64,000 nt of DNA from Ficedula albicollis. Taxonomy: Eukaryota; Chordata; Aves; Passeriformes; Muscicapidae. A program made the translations under genes and the position numbers. The notes under the pieces were generated by a model, which ran no database searches, was not told the DNA's origin, and was given only the letters and a program-made list of their open reading frames with translations. Positions within the stretch are counted from its first letter, which is position 1. The number at the start of each line of letters is the position of its first letter. This document shows, piece by piece, positions 25,281-39,861 of this stretch. The stretch spans positions 6,401,231 to 6,465,230 of the forward strand of contig NC_021676.1 in the NCBI RefSeq assembly GCF_000247815.1, in the 5' to 3' direction.

Positions 25281-25445
25281 GATTTCTGTCCAGCATGAGT
25301 ACCTGGGACTGTGCTGGCATTTCCCACCCTGCCCCAGTACTGTGAGCACTTCATTCTGAAGGATAACATGATGAAGTAATGTGTAGGGACTGTGTGAGCT
25401 TTTCCCCACAAATAGGGGTTCCTTGGACACCCAGGGAAGCTCCCA

Positions 25446-25446
25446 C

Positions 25447-25484
<38 letters not shown>

Positions 25485-25493
25485 CCATCATCC
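25446..25493. repeat. (CAT)n trinucleotide microsatellite
   Basis: About 15 CAT units with one CAC interruption near the 3' end, in OPHN1 intron 1. Confidence 0.93.
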
Positions 25494-28339
25494 CTGCAGG
25501 TCCTGCAGCGTTGTGTGTGGGAACTGGCATGTCTCCTGAGGGAGCACCTGTGTCCCTCAGCATGGCAGACCTGTTCTGGGCAGGTTTCTGTGCTGTTGTT
25601 GGATCTGGTGCCTGGGGGTTTCATGCTGTGGAGTGTGGGAAGCAGCGTGGCATTGGAGCAGGTTATTTTAATGGGATTGAAACCACCCAGAGTAGCCTGT
25701 CTGCCCAGTTCCCCAGAACCCCATGTCCTGGTTCATGGGAAGGCTGTGGGGACAGGGGTGGGATCTGTTCCTGCAGTACAGCCAGATCTGGGCACTGTGT
25801 CCAAACAGCCCTAAAGCTCCTCTGGAAAATGAGGAAGAAGAAAGAGTCAATCCCACACCAGGAGAGGCTCTCCAGGCAAGCATCAGCACAGCTGGGAGGC
25901 ACAGCTGAGCTTTGAGATGCTGCAGTGGCAATGTCCTGCCCCACAAAGACAGCTCAGCCATGAGACAGTATGGAACAGGGGGGAAATAACCTGCTGGAAA
26001 ATACATCACTCTCCTCCAGCAATAATGTGATCTCTTGTTGGCTCCTTGCTGGTGTTCCTCATCCTCGCTGGGGATTTCAGCCAGTAAGGGCACCAGCTGC
26101 TGCTGGTAACTTGTAAAATTGTCTCCTGACTTCTAGCTCTGTCTCAAAAGACATCACACCCATAGCCAGACCCCAGCTCTGCCTGGGAACATCTGTGCCC
26201 TGCAGGGATTCTCAGCACAGGTGGGCAGAGGGGGGTCTCTGCAGCCAACAGCTGCTGAGGGAGCAGCTCCTGCTCCTGGGCTGCAAGCTCTGAGCACAGG
26301 ACTGGGGCCCCAGTTGGTGCAAATCTAAACCAGACACGCTTTAACCAGAGAATACAATAGCAGAGAAAGAACAAAAACCCTCCCAAAAGCCAACTCAAGC
26401 CCAGAGCTGTATCCTCAGTGCAGGCAGGAGAGATGAGGGGCCGGCACAGCATCTACCAGATCCAGCTGTGAGGCAGATCCCACCCCATGTTCCAGGGCTC
26501 AGGGATGTGTTTCTGGGTTTTGCTCTCCCTGGAGCAGCTCTCTGACTGGGCAAATTGTCGCTGTTGGGTTTGTTTTGCTGGTGGCTTTTGGTAGGCTGGG
26601 CACAGGATGGTTTGGCTGTGCCACGATGGCCCCAAACCTGGCTCTGTGTCCCTCACTCCCTCCCTGCTGCAGTCCTGAGCTCCCCAGCCTCCCCCCTGGG
26701 AACTTCTGCTGCTTACAGCTGCTCCATCCGTGCCCAGGTGTGCCCAGAGCTTGGTTTGTTTTAGGAAGCCAGGGCAGGAATGTGGGCAGGGGTGGCTGGC
26801 GATGGCACCAAGCCAGCCCTGTCCCTGCCAGCTCAGGGGCTGGTGGGAGGGCTCTGAAGCAGCCTTGGTCCAGCTTAAACAAACCAGTGTTCACTATTTT
26901 GTGATGGCTTTTTCCAGCCCAGATATGCTTCCCAAGGACTTGCCTGCGTACAGCAGCACAAGGGGACAAGAGGTGAAGGCATTTTCATGGGTTTAAGGAT
27001 ATTTTTTCTTGTGCTGCACGTGAGGCATGCAGGGAGCTTTTCATCCATCTTCTACTGCCTTTTCTGGCTCCTTCTGGGAGGATGTGGGTGTTATCCATGC
27101 TCTGTGTATCTCTCAGCCCACAGCTCACAGCAGCACTGCTGCTGACCTAAGAGTTTCCTCTTGAGTCACTGTATGAAGACTCAGCTTTTCTGGCTTTTTT
27201 TTCTTGAGGTATTGCTGGAATATTTTATTTCCTCATGCTGCTGGTGGCACACTGGTAACTACAGATGTGTACCATGCTTGCCTCCAGGCTTTTCACAGGT
27301 GGTTTCTGTCCTGCTGGGTGCCAGCCTGGCTCTGTGGAGTAACAGTGTGCCTGCTCTGTTCTGCAGTGCACAGCCTGACACCTGTGGCACATCCTGGCTG
27401 TGCTGCATCCTCCTGCCCACACAGCTCTGGCACTGATCCCTGGCTGCTCAGCCATGAATCTGGGCTGCAGTGCCAGATTGGGTCATTCTCCAGGGACAGA
27501 GGGGCAGGTGCTGCTGTGGGGGCTGTGATGTCCAGGCACTGCTGTGCAGCACTGCCTGGCAGGAACACAGATGTTGGGAGAACTGTGGGTTCATAGAAAA
27601 AAACGACTCTGGCGAACAATCAGCACCATTTACAGGTAATGAGCACCAAAATGCAGCAGCTTTGGAACTGCTGGAGATGTTCAGGAGGCAGCAGTTATTT
27701 CTCCTTACTCAGCATTAAATGGACCTTCAAACACGTAAAGCTTCTATCTGAGATTCTGACACGTGTGAATGAGAAGGCTTTTGGAACTTTGTTATTTCTG
27801 TTCTGGGGATGGTGGGTTGTCCACGCTGGCCTGTCGTTGTGTCTCACAGCCTCCTCAGTGCTGCTGGCTGAGCTGTTCCACTGGGAGCAGTGATCCCAGC
27901 CTTGCTGGCTGTTTTCTCCTGGGACACATTCAAACATTGCCCCTCTGCCCTGTGTCCTTTCTTGTCACCGAATTCTCCACGCAGGTGAACGTCTGGTCAT
28001 GAGTTGTTCAAGTGGCGATAAGAGCAGCAGAATAGCCTGAGATAATGTCTATAAATATAAGTACAGCCCAAAAGTCAGTTTCTCTCTGAGCCTGATCTCT
28101 CTCTTTTTTATAAAGCCTGATTTTTTGGGAATGTTTTAAACAAAATAGATTTATTATTATTACTGAAGCTGTGAGAATGGAGATCAAGGGACACAATCTA
28201 TTCCTGTTCCATCGCAGGATGAACTGGTGACTTCCAGAGCATTGGAGGAGGGGGTGGAAGCACAAACCAGACCCCCAAATCCTTGCAGAAATGCCCAGAG
28301 TGGGGGGTATCTCTTGGCTCTGCAGGTCAGTGTGGGTCA

Positions 28340-28960
28340 GGCTGGCGGTGCCCGGGAGGTGCCAGCTGCTGCAGGACCCGCTGGCATCGTCCCCCAGCCC
28401 GGAGCGGGAGGGATGCGCGTTCCCCCCCGCACCGAGCGCTGCGGATCGCTGCTAGAGCCGGCGGCGATGCTCCCTGCGTGCTGTGTGACTCAGCTGGCCC
28501 CTGCCCAGCCCCGCTGCGCCCTCCCTTATCGAGGGAAACTCTGAAATCATCCGTGCTGGGAGCGAGCGTCCGAACCTGCCCTGCCTGCGGAGCGGGGAGA
28601 TGCATGGGAGGGCTCCGCAGATCATGGGATGTCTCTGTGGGGATTGCTCGTGCTCTGCCCCGGATAAGAGTCCGTTGTTTTCATGTTTGTTTTCCCCGTG
28701 TCCGTCCTGCCTGTGCGGCGGGGAGCCGCGGATCTCGGAGCACGCCCTCTCCTGCCGCTCACGCCAGGGCGCCGTGCCAAAATCGCGCTCGGCTGCTCTG
28801 GGAGCCGGGCTCTGCTGGCCTGGAGCGCTGCAGGCATCTCTGCAGGCATCTCTCAGCTCTGCCCCCCTCTCCTGATACCCCTGGGAACGCGGCTGCTGCC
28901 CCTCCCGACAGCTCACTCCTCCCGACGGAGGGGAAAATCCATTTGTTTTGCGTGTCTCAG
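28340..28960. promoter_or_regulatory. CpG island inside OPHN1 intron 1
   Basis: A block of dense CG dinucleotides (for example GAGCCGGCGGCGATG, GGGGAGCCGCGGATCTCGGA) about 7 kb into the gene, in otherwise CpG-poor intron. It could be an internal promoter for a shorter OPHN1 transcript or for a non-coding RNA. No exon with recognisable coding content was found beside it. Confidence 0.5.
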
Positions 28961-29127
28961 CTTTGTGTGTTTCTATTTTCAAAGCGTGTCTCCTTCGTTC
29001 CCCAGGCCGAGGACTTGTCTCCAGGCTGGTATTCTGAAGGCAGTGACTGGCTTCTGTGAGACAGTGATGTAAACAGGTGTATAAATAGGTGCAGCAGCCA
29101 GAGCCTCACCCTGCTTCCAGCTGGCTG

Positions 29128-29640
29128 CCTGCTTGGCTTCCAGCCCCAAAGTGCCACAGCCAGGGCTCAGCTGGCACTGCCACCCCCATCACTCACCTAG
29201 TACTGCCATCCCTACAGCTCACCTGGCACTGCCACCCCCAGGGCTCAGCTGGCAGCACCATCCCTACAGCTCACCTGGCACTGCCACCCCCAGGGCTCAC
29301 CTGGCACTGCCATCCCTACAGCTCACCTGGCACTGCCACCCCCAGGGCTCACCTGGCACTGCCATCCCTACAGCTCACCCCAGGGCTCACCTGGCACTGC
29401 CATCCCCACCGCTCACCTGGCAGCCTGCTTGGCTTCCAGCCCCAAAGTGCCACAGCCAGGGCTCAGCTGGCACTGCCACCCCCATCACTCACCTAGTACT
29501 GCCATCCCTACAGCTCACCTGGCACTGCCACCCCCAGGGCTCACCTGGCAGCACCATCCCCACTGCTCACCTGGCACTGCCATCCCCACTGCTCACCTGG
29601 CACTGCCACCCCCAGGGCTCACCTGGCCATCCCTGCTGCA
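29128..29640. repeat. Minisatellite of about 26 bp in a 296-bp higher-order repeat
   Basis: Units like GCTCACCTGGCACTGCCACC with CCCAGG alternate with CATCCCTACA variants. The starting phrase CCTGCTTGGCTTCCAGCCCC recurs at 29128 and 29424, so a larger 296-bp block is also repeated, the second time incompletely. Confidence 0.92.
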
Positions 29641-32037
29641 GGGGCAGGCATCCAGCATTATGTGTGCTGGGAGTTCTCAGGAAAGCCGCTGAATGCTGCT
29701 GCCCTGGATCCTCCCGTGTGGGGTTTGGGAGCCACTGGCTGCTCAGCACAGGAATTGGCCACCACTTCCAGCAGCAGCACCAGTGCCCACAGAGCTGGGC
29801 ACTGTCCCCCAGCTGTGGCTCTCCCTCCTCTGCCCAGGTTCACTGCGCTCCAGGGCAGTGCTGAACAATTCCCTGGTGTGCTGACAGTCAGACTGGAGCA
29901 CCTGAAATTCCTGCAGGAGCAGCCCTATGGTTGGGCTTGGTCTATGTTGAACCAAAGAGCTGTGATGGTGTTTCCCCCTTTGTGACTCTTCTCTGCCTCT
30001 GTGACCCTGGGAGCATTTGTTTAAAAAACAGTTGCATTATTTCTTACTGCGCATTTCATCACTTTTGCCGATTTCTAAGGCCTCTCATCTTTTCTTAACT
30101 TCCATTTCAGCTGGCCATGTGTTCTGGGCTGGCTGCCCTGTGTCTCTTTCCAGATTTACTGAAGTAACTCCTCCAGCTTTGTAGAGCTGCAAGGTTGATT
30201 TGAAAGGCCAGCAAAATGCCAAAGGGGAAAATCCTGTTCTCTGAGAAGCTGAGGCTTCCAAAGTGCAGTTTTACCCACGGCTCATCCCGAGGAGCACTAA
30301 GGGAAGTGCTGATGCCAGCAGGAGTTTTGCTGCTGTGGGGAAAGCAGGGGTTCCCTGGCTGTGCTGCAGCATCCTGTGCTGCCCTTGTGTTTCAGAAGCA
30401 AAAACCATTTTAAAAAAATCATCCAACACGCTGTCCCTTGTAAAAATATTAAACATAAAGCCCAAAGTGCTGCTCTCTAGGAAACCAGTGCAAGCCAACA
30501 AGTGTCACTGGGAGAATGGTGTGTTCCATGTCTTTGCCTTGTCGTGTGGCTGTGCTGCATGATTCTCTTCCTGCCTAATGGATGTGTCACTGTGGAGGTC
30601 TTGGGAAGAAGATGCTGGATAACTTAATCCAAGGGAGGGTGACAGTGCATCCTTCTCCCAGAAGCTGTATCCCACATCACTCACTCCCAGTTTTCTCCAA
30701 AACAGGCCAATATATCCCAAAACTTTGTTGTCCTTCCAGTCTCGCTTGATTGCTTTGTGTTTTGGTTGGAGTTTTGGGCTAATGTGTTACCAAATTTCCG
30801 AGCTGTTGGTGAGGGGACCCATGATCTCCTTGTGCTCCAGGCATCCAGGAAAGCTCCTTTGTGTGTTTTACTGCCTTGAGCTTTCAGGTGCAGCCTCCTA
30901 ACCTTTGGCAGCTCTTCTGGAGCATGGCAGGTTTGGCAGAGCCGGTTTCCTTCAGGCAATGAGGGAGATAAAGCAGGCGTGAGAATTTTATGATAAGTGT
31001 GAGCCATTCCTCTCTGGGTCCTTAGGTATTTAATTTAACAATAAATAAGAAAATAAGCCTGTCAAGCACGTTTGGGCACTTTCCACAAGGCTGGCTGGGT
31101 AAGGAGAAGAATTAATGAGAATGAAAGATTAAAGTTTAGGACAGGAAATAGAAACTGTGGAGGGTGGGGAGAGACTGGGAGGGGGATGTGTGAGTGGAGG
31201 TGATGGTCCAGAGGGCAGGTAACCAGCTTGCAGAGCTAAAGGTCACTGGTTAGGGAGAGGTACTGAGAAATGTCCTTTTACTGGGAGCACAGCCCTGTTT
31301 TTCTGCCTGGAGCCTGGGCTGGATTGGCTGTGAGAGGGAAGCAGCAGCTTATGAAAACTCAGTCAATGAAGAGCTGATTAGGAGAGGTAAATGTGTGACA
31401 GAGTGTGAGGCATCCAGAAAATTCCTTTGCATGAGATTTGTAAAGCACAGCTAAACATAGCAAGTTATTTTTAGCAGTTCATGCTAGCCACTTACTCCTG
31501 GCAAGTGGAAAACCCATGTCAGTGTGGGAAAAATGGCCTTTGTCCAATGTGTCAGGATTTCTGAGTCCCCACAGAGCCTTCAGGGGCACTTGCGGACGGC
31601 TCTCCCTGGGCCAATGCCAGGCACTGCCTGTCCTGGGCTGCTCTGTAATTCCCTACTGGGGAGCATCTCCCCTCTGTGCAGCACCAGGAGGCATGGATTC
31701 CTTGCAGGATCCTCTGTGGGTTTGGGATTACCTAGAAGGCTGACCAAAGTTTATTTTTTTATCCTCATCTGAGAAAATCAACCTGTTTCTGTGTTTGAGC
31801 AGCTGTAGAGTATCTGGGAGTGTTCCACGAGTCAGGGATTGTTACTCCTGATGCTGATGGCACATCTGGGCTCAGTGGGGGAGTTCATGGCTTTCCAGGC
31901 TGAGGTGTTTTTGTGGGACAGAGATTGGGGACTTCATGCAGGTAGTACAGACAGTGTAAATCCAACAGCTCGGAGCAGAGTCTGGCCCCTTGGCCGCTTG
32001 CTTTGTGTGCTCCCAAAACTCTTTTTTTAGTGTGTGT

Positions 32038-32117
32038 TTCTAAAACTTTTGTTGTTGTTGTTGTTGTTTTCAGTTTTTTTTTTTTGTTTTTTGTTTTTTT
32101 TTTTTTTGCTTCTAAAA
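32038..32117. repeat. T-rich tract with (TTG)n and poly-T, flanked by direct repeats
   Basis: (TTG)6 followed by interrupted poly-T, bracketed by TTCTAAAACT at both ends. It looks like a minus-strand A-tail remnant with target-site-like duplications, but no retroposon body is present. Confidence 0.7.
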
Positions 32118-32853
32118 CTCTGCTGGTAGGACAGAGAATTCCCAGGAAGCAGTGGGTCAGGTACTGTGTCCAGAACCTCATCCCCAGGATGGTGATGGTG
32201 TTCAGCTCCATCTCCTTCGTGGTGCAGCTCCCTGAGGAATTCTTTGGCGGGAGTTGGCTACAATGGGCACATTATTTCCCCCTCAGGAATCACAGCCCTC
32301 TCTCTGCATGCTGGGAAAAATGGCATTTCTCATGCTGTACATATGCACAGCTCTTCACCAGGGAGGAGAAAATCATCCATAGGGACCATTGGTAGGAAAT
32401 GTAGGTGTGTCCTCATCTGCTGTGTGTCAGGGTCTTGCACAATTTCCCTGACAAAAATGGATTTCCAGGGTTCAGATCCTAACCTGAAAACTTCCATGTC
32501 TTAAAATGCTCTTGTTGAAGGGCAGAGTGAACTTTTATTGTCTTTTGTTTGCTTATTTGAAAGGAAAGTGTGTGACTGTTTTTCATAGTTCTGTTCTCAA
32601 GCTGGAGAAGAAAAAAGCAAAATGCACAGATGATCTCCTGCTTAGCTTTGCTCTGGTTATTTGCACTGCCATGGTCAAACCTGGGCTGTGTTTTCCTTAT
32701 TGATTCCTTATGGGTTTATTCATGGGTTGCTGAAGCTGTGACTGAGTTGCTGTGGTACTGCAATCTGTGGGTCAGGCAGATACAGAACCTCAGGAATTGC
32801 TTTTTCCCCCATGGAAATCTCTGCTGGCTGCTCTTCCCTGAGCTGCCCATGCG

Positions 32854-33667
32854 TAGGTGCAGGCAGGGAGGCCAGTGAAAGTCACTTGCCACTTCCAGTG
32901 TGGGCTGGGACATCCTGTCCCTTCCCAGGAGCAGGACAGGGATGCTGCAGCCCTGTCACTGCTCAGCTATTCATGCCTTCAGCTGGATCAGGTTAAACTC
33001 AGGACTGCCTTTGCACTGGAAGAGTCACTGGCCAATGGTTGCAAAGATGATGAGGTTGGGGGGCAGTATTTTTGTTTTTCTTCCTTAATTTGCAGCGTGA
33101 TGCCCTGGGAGCAGCGTATGATGGAGATTAGCCAGAAGGCTGCTGAGCCCACTGCTTGCTCTGCCCCTTAGCTTCTGGAGGAGCAGCAATTCCCAGCTGG
33201 CTGTTTCCTAGGAAGGAGCAGAGTGGTGCTGTGTATACCAGCTGCTGCACAGCCAATCAGTAGGTGCAGGCAGGGAGGCCAGTGAAAGTCACTTGCCACT
33301 TCCAGTGTGGGCTGGGACATCCTGTCCCTTCCCAGGAGCAGGACAGGGATGCTGCAGCCCTGTCACTGCTCAGCTATTCATGCCTTCAGCTGGATCAGGT
33401 TAAACTCAGGACTGCCTTTGCACTGGAAGAGTCACTGGCCAATGGTTGCAAAGATGATGAGGTTGGGGGGCAGTATTTTTGTTTTTCTTTCTTAATTTGC
33501 AGCGTGATGCCCTGGGAGCAGCGTATGATGGAGATTAGCCAGAAGGCTGCTGAGCCCACTGCTTGCTCTGCCCCTTAGCTTCTGGAGGAGCAGCAATTCC
33601 CAGCTGGCTGTTTCCTAGGAAGGAGCAGAGTGGTGCTGTGTATTCCAGCTGCTGCACAGCCAATCAG
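32854..33667. repeat. Tandem duplication, 2 x 407 bp
   Basis: Copy 1 is 32854-33260 and copy 2 is 33261-33667, with two differences seen (TTCCTTAATT/TTTCTTAATT and TATACCAG/TATTCCAG). No coding content recognised; OPHN1 intron 1. Confidence 0.95.
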
Positions 33668-35159
33668 TGTCACACAAACAAGGGCTGTGGATAATGGGGT
33701 GAGGGTGCTGGGCTGGGGTGGTGCGTACCCTCCGCACCTACTATCCTGCACAACTGGAGATGTTGGTTTTCAGAGTTTATTTCTAAAAATCTGGCTGTTC
33801 TTTGCAAGTGTGTCACACCCAGTGTCCCACTGTGTCCCTGTGGTGTTAAATGAGGCAGCCCAGGCAGGGCTCTCCTGTCCTAGCTCAGAGATCCTGCTGG
33901 TCCCCATAGCTGTCACCACTTGGTTGTCACAGCCACTTCTATTTCCTTGTGCTCAGGGACGTGGTTTCCTCTCTTGGGAACAGAGGACCATTGCAGTCAC
34001 GCAGACTGTGTCCTCTGGGTTGCAATTAGTAAAGCTAATTAAGGATGTGCACCTGTGACACCTCGAGCATTGCAGACCCTCAAGCAGCACTGCTGTGCCC
34101 CATTCTCTGGTCATGTCTGCTCATCCTGCTCCCCTGTGGTTCTCTCCTGGGGTGGTGGTTTCCTTCTGGTTTCAATTCTAAGAACTGGAGGAAGAAGCAG
34201 CAGCACAGCCTGGTTTGGGGCTCTGCTTGTGTTTGTGTTCTGTCAGAGACCTGTGGCTTTTGCAGTGGTAGCAGCACTTTTTTGTTTGTGGTTTTTGGTT
34301 ACCTGTGGTTGCTGTAAAAGGTTGACATGAGTATCGTAGGTCCTTGCTGAGCAGGCTGTGAGGCACATCCTTCCAGAGCTGCTGCTTCTGGGGGTGTGCT
34401 TATCCACACATAAATACAGCCCTGAGCTCTCTGTGTGCCTCCTGAGGCTGGCACTGGTGCTCCAGCCCTGCAGCCCGGCTGGGGCCACTCTGTGCAGGGA
34501 TGGAACTTCATTTTGACTAGAAGAGTAAATTATTGTAGCCACAAATGGTGAAACTTGGCATTGCTTCCTGATGCTGGAAGGGAGAGGAGTCCTTGAGGAC
34601 TCCTGATCAAATTCATTTTGGTGTGTTTCCATGGAGACAGGCTGAGCAGCCAGGGTCCTTGGGGTAGTGCTGAGCCTTGGCGTGCAGTTTGCAGGAATAT
34701 TCCAGCTTGGAGCATGGCATTACTCCTTCATCCCTGGGTCCTGCTGCTGGGGGAGCAGGACAGGCCCTGTAGTCTCCTCTTCCTCCTGCCAGGCTCTGGG
34801 GGTGCAGAGCAGGAGCATTTGGCAACCAAGTGTTTGTATTGGGGGGAAAACATTTCCGACGGTTAAAGCAAGGGAGAACACGGACATGTCTCTGCCAGCG
34901 GGGGATGGAGCCCTGTTCTTCCACACAGCAAATCTCTTCCTGCTGGCTCCTTCCTGTGGTCAAGCCTCTTTCCTGTGGCCATGGCCTATCCCTTTCTCCC
35001 CAGCCCCCCTGCCCTGCCCCATCACTGGTGTCACCACACTGCCATTCGGGTGCCACCGAGGGAAGGAGACACATCCCACTGAGTGTCTGTGAGCACTGAC
35101 ACCAATTCTCTGTGCTGGGCCCTGCAGGAACACAGCCCCTGAGCAGGGACATCCTCTGT

Positions 35160-37525
<2,366 letters not shown>

Positions 37526-39765
37526 TGCCTGTGCATGCACACAGGAGCTGTGTCAGGAGCCGATGTTCAGCCAAGGCTCTCTACGTGTGGCAGTGCAGTT
37601 GTGTTGCTCTGGAGAGGCCTGGTTTCCATTAAGAGCTCCTCCAGAGCCCGCCAGGCACGTATGGTACAGGCTCACCCCCCTCTCCCTGTCTCCCTCCTTC
37701 TCCCCTGGGCTGGCAGGGACACATGGCACATGGAGACCCTCTGTCCCTGCCAGGTACCACCCCTGGGACCTGTGTGTGCTGCCCTGCTCCTGGCTCACGG
37801 GCACACTGGAGCTGTGGTGCCTTGTCACCTGTCCCCAGCCAGCACCCATGGTGGGGATCGACGGACAGACAGACGGATGCTGGCTGGGGGTGCTGCTGCT
37901 TTCAGAGGGGCTCAAGGACACACACACTGGGCTGGGAGGGGTGTTGGAGGGAGGGACTGAAAATCACCTTTGGGCAGCATTGGGGAGGGGCTGGATGGGG
38001 CCACAGCAGCGCCAGGGATGGTGCTGGGGATTTGCAGGGGGATGAACAAAGATTCCCCTGAGCGAGGGCTGAATGAGCCTCCAGCCTGGCCTGAGTGAGC
38101 ACTGGGGGACTGAGGGGGAATTATTTGCTGAGGTTTTCCATCAAGTCAATGACATCGTTCTGGGCGAGAGTTCACCATTTACGTGCTCCAGCCCCTGGCA
38201 GCTGGGGCTAAATAGCAACATTCAGGCCTGAATCTGCCCATTCAGGAGCAAAGGTTTGACCCATGGGAGGGAGCTGCTGAACAAGGCTTTTGAGGGAGAA
38301 GCAGGGCTGCACTCTGAGCCTGCACCGGGGACCCCACAGTCCCCCCACCCCTGCTGGCCCAGGGACCTTGGGGAGGGGCAGGAGCTCCCGTCCTGGGGAC
38401 AGGGAAAGCAGGGCAGTCTGGGGACCTGCTGGTATCCCACACAGGTATCCCACTTGATTTATTTTCCCCAACATTCATTTCAATGTTTCCCGATTTTTCT
38501 CTCCCCTTCATAGCAGCATTTCAAAACATCCCACGATTGCCACCACAGTTTTAAGTTTTATTTTTAAATCAAAAAAACCCATCCATGTACACCAAATTCC
38601 TACATACAACAATCATGGTGCTGGTTTGGCAAAGCAGTGGTGGGAGCTGGTTGCCTGTAATGTTTGTGCCAACACGTCTTCCCCACTTGTGATTTCATTA
38701 ATTTCTGAAAGTGTACTGCCACAAAGGAGTTCAGCCTGGGACTGTGCCTGTAGCTGGACTCCCAATTTAGGGAAAGCAGCAATGTAAATCAGAATCTAAC
38801 ATTATTCCTTTGCATTTCTTGTTGTTGCCTACATCCTAGTCTCTGAGGTCAGGCAAGTGCAGCCTCCCTCTGTTTGTATCTCAGGAGTTGTTGTAGCTTT
38901 GAGCAGGATGGTGTGGTCGTGCTGTCCCTGCTGGCCCTGGGTCAGGCTCTGTTGTGGTGTCACTGTCACGTCCCAGGGCCCCTCTGCCAGCGCCAGCAGA
39001 CGCCGTCCAGCCACGTCCTGCAGCCACACAGGGTGCAAACACACAAAGCATCCTTTGGGCCAGAAACTTCTCTGGAAGGTCCAAAAATAATTTGGACTGA
39101 GCCACAGAAAACATCAGGCAGTTTCTCTGCTTCCAGTCCAGTCTGTTCCTCACCAGCAGGTCCCAGGGCCATCTGCGGGTGCCCAGGCAAGCCCAGCTGG
39201 GCCCCTGGCTCAGCTCTGTGCTCTGTGGCACTGTCCTTCCCTCAGGGCCTGTCTGTGTCCATGACCCCACAGAGGGATGGTTATTTTTAGTCCTGCCTTT
39301 TTCCTCACATTTATTTTCTGACTCTACAGATTTTTCTCCCATATTATGAAACAATTCCTGTGAACAGTGGCCAGCCTGTCCCACAGCCCCTGTGCTCCAA
39401 GGAGCTGTGCTGGTGCACACAGAGCCCTGCTGTATCTCCTGAATGTTTTCCTGCAGGGAAATGTGTCAGTGTCCCTTCCTGTCTGTGGCTGGACACAAGG
39501 CCATCGATCAGTTGTATTGTGTGGTGCATCCATTAATGCTACAGAAGCTTTTTCAGAGAGAGAAAAAACCCAAATCCAATGCTCTCTGCAGCCTCTGAGG
39601 GTTATTAATGCTGCAGCATTTTCTGCAGGGCTTAAATTCCCAATGCATATGGATTTTCATAACTACCTTCCTGTGGTTTTGTTCCACTCAGGATAAATTG
39701 CTAAGATGTGCAGCTTCTGTAGAACAATTGCAGAAACCCCAGCTGATTGCTCTGTCCTTTTCCAG

Positions 39766-39861
39766 GATATTCCTCGGCGGTGCAGAAGTTCTCCCAGACT
39801 CTGCAGTCCTTCCAGTTCGACTTCATCGGTGACACACTGACAGATGATGAGATCAATATTG
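39766..39861 (+). CDS. OPHN1: OPHN1 coding exon 2 (BAR)
   Basis: Acceptor TTTTCCAG at 39765. Two bases finish a codon, then [20 protein letters not shown] and [11 protein letters not shown], one base over (phase 1), donor ATTG|GTGAGT. Part of the amino-terminal BAR helices. Confidence 0.97.

Noticed and set aside
28283..29059. 258-codon open frame over the intron 1 CpG island
   Set aside because: GC-rich sequence has few stops; the peptide is compositionally odd and matches no family I know.
29133..29864. 243-codon open frame rich in H, L, P, S
   Set aside because: It is the minisatellite at 29.1-29.6 kb read in one frame, with no start context, domain or splice structure.
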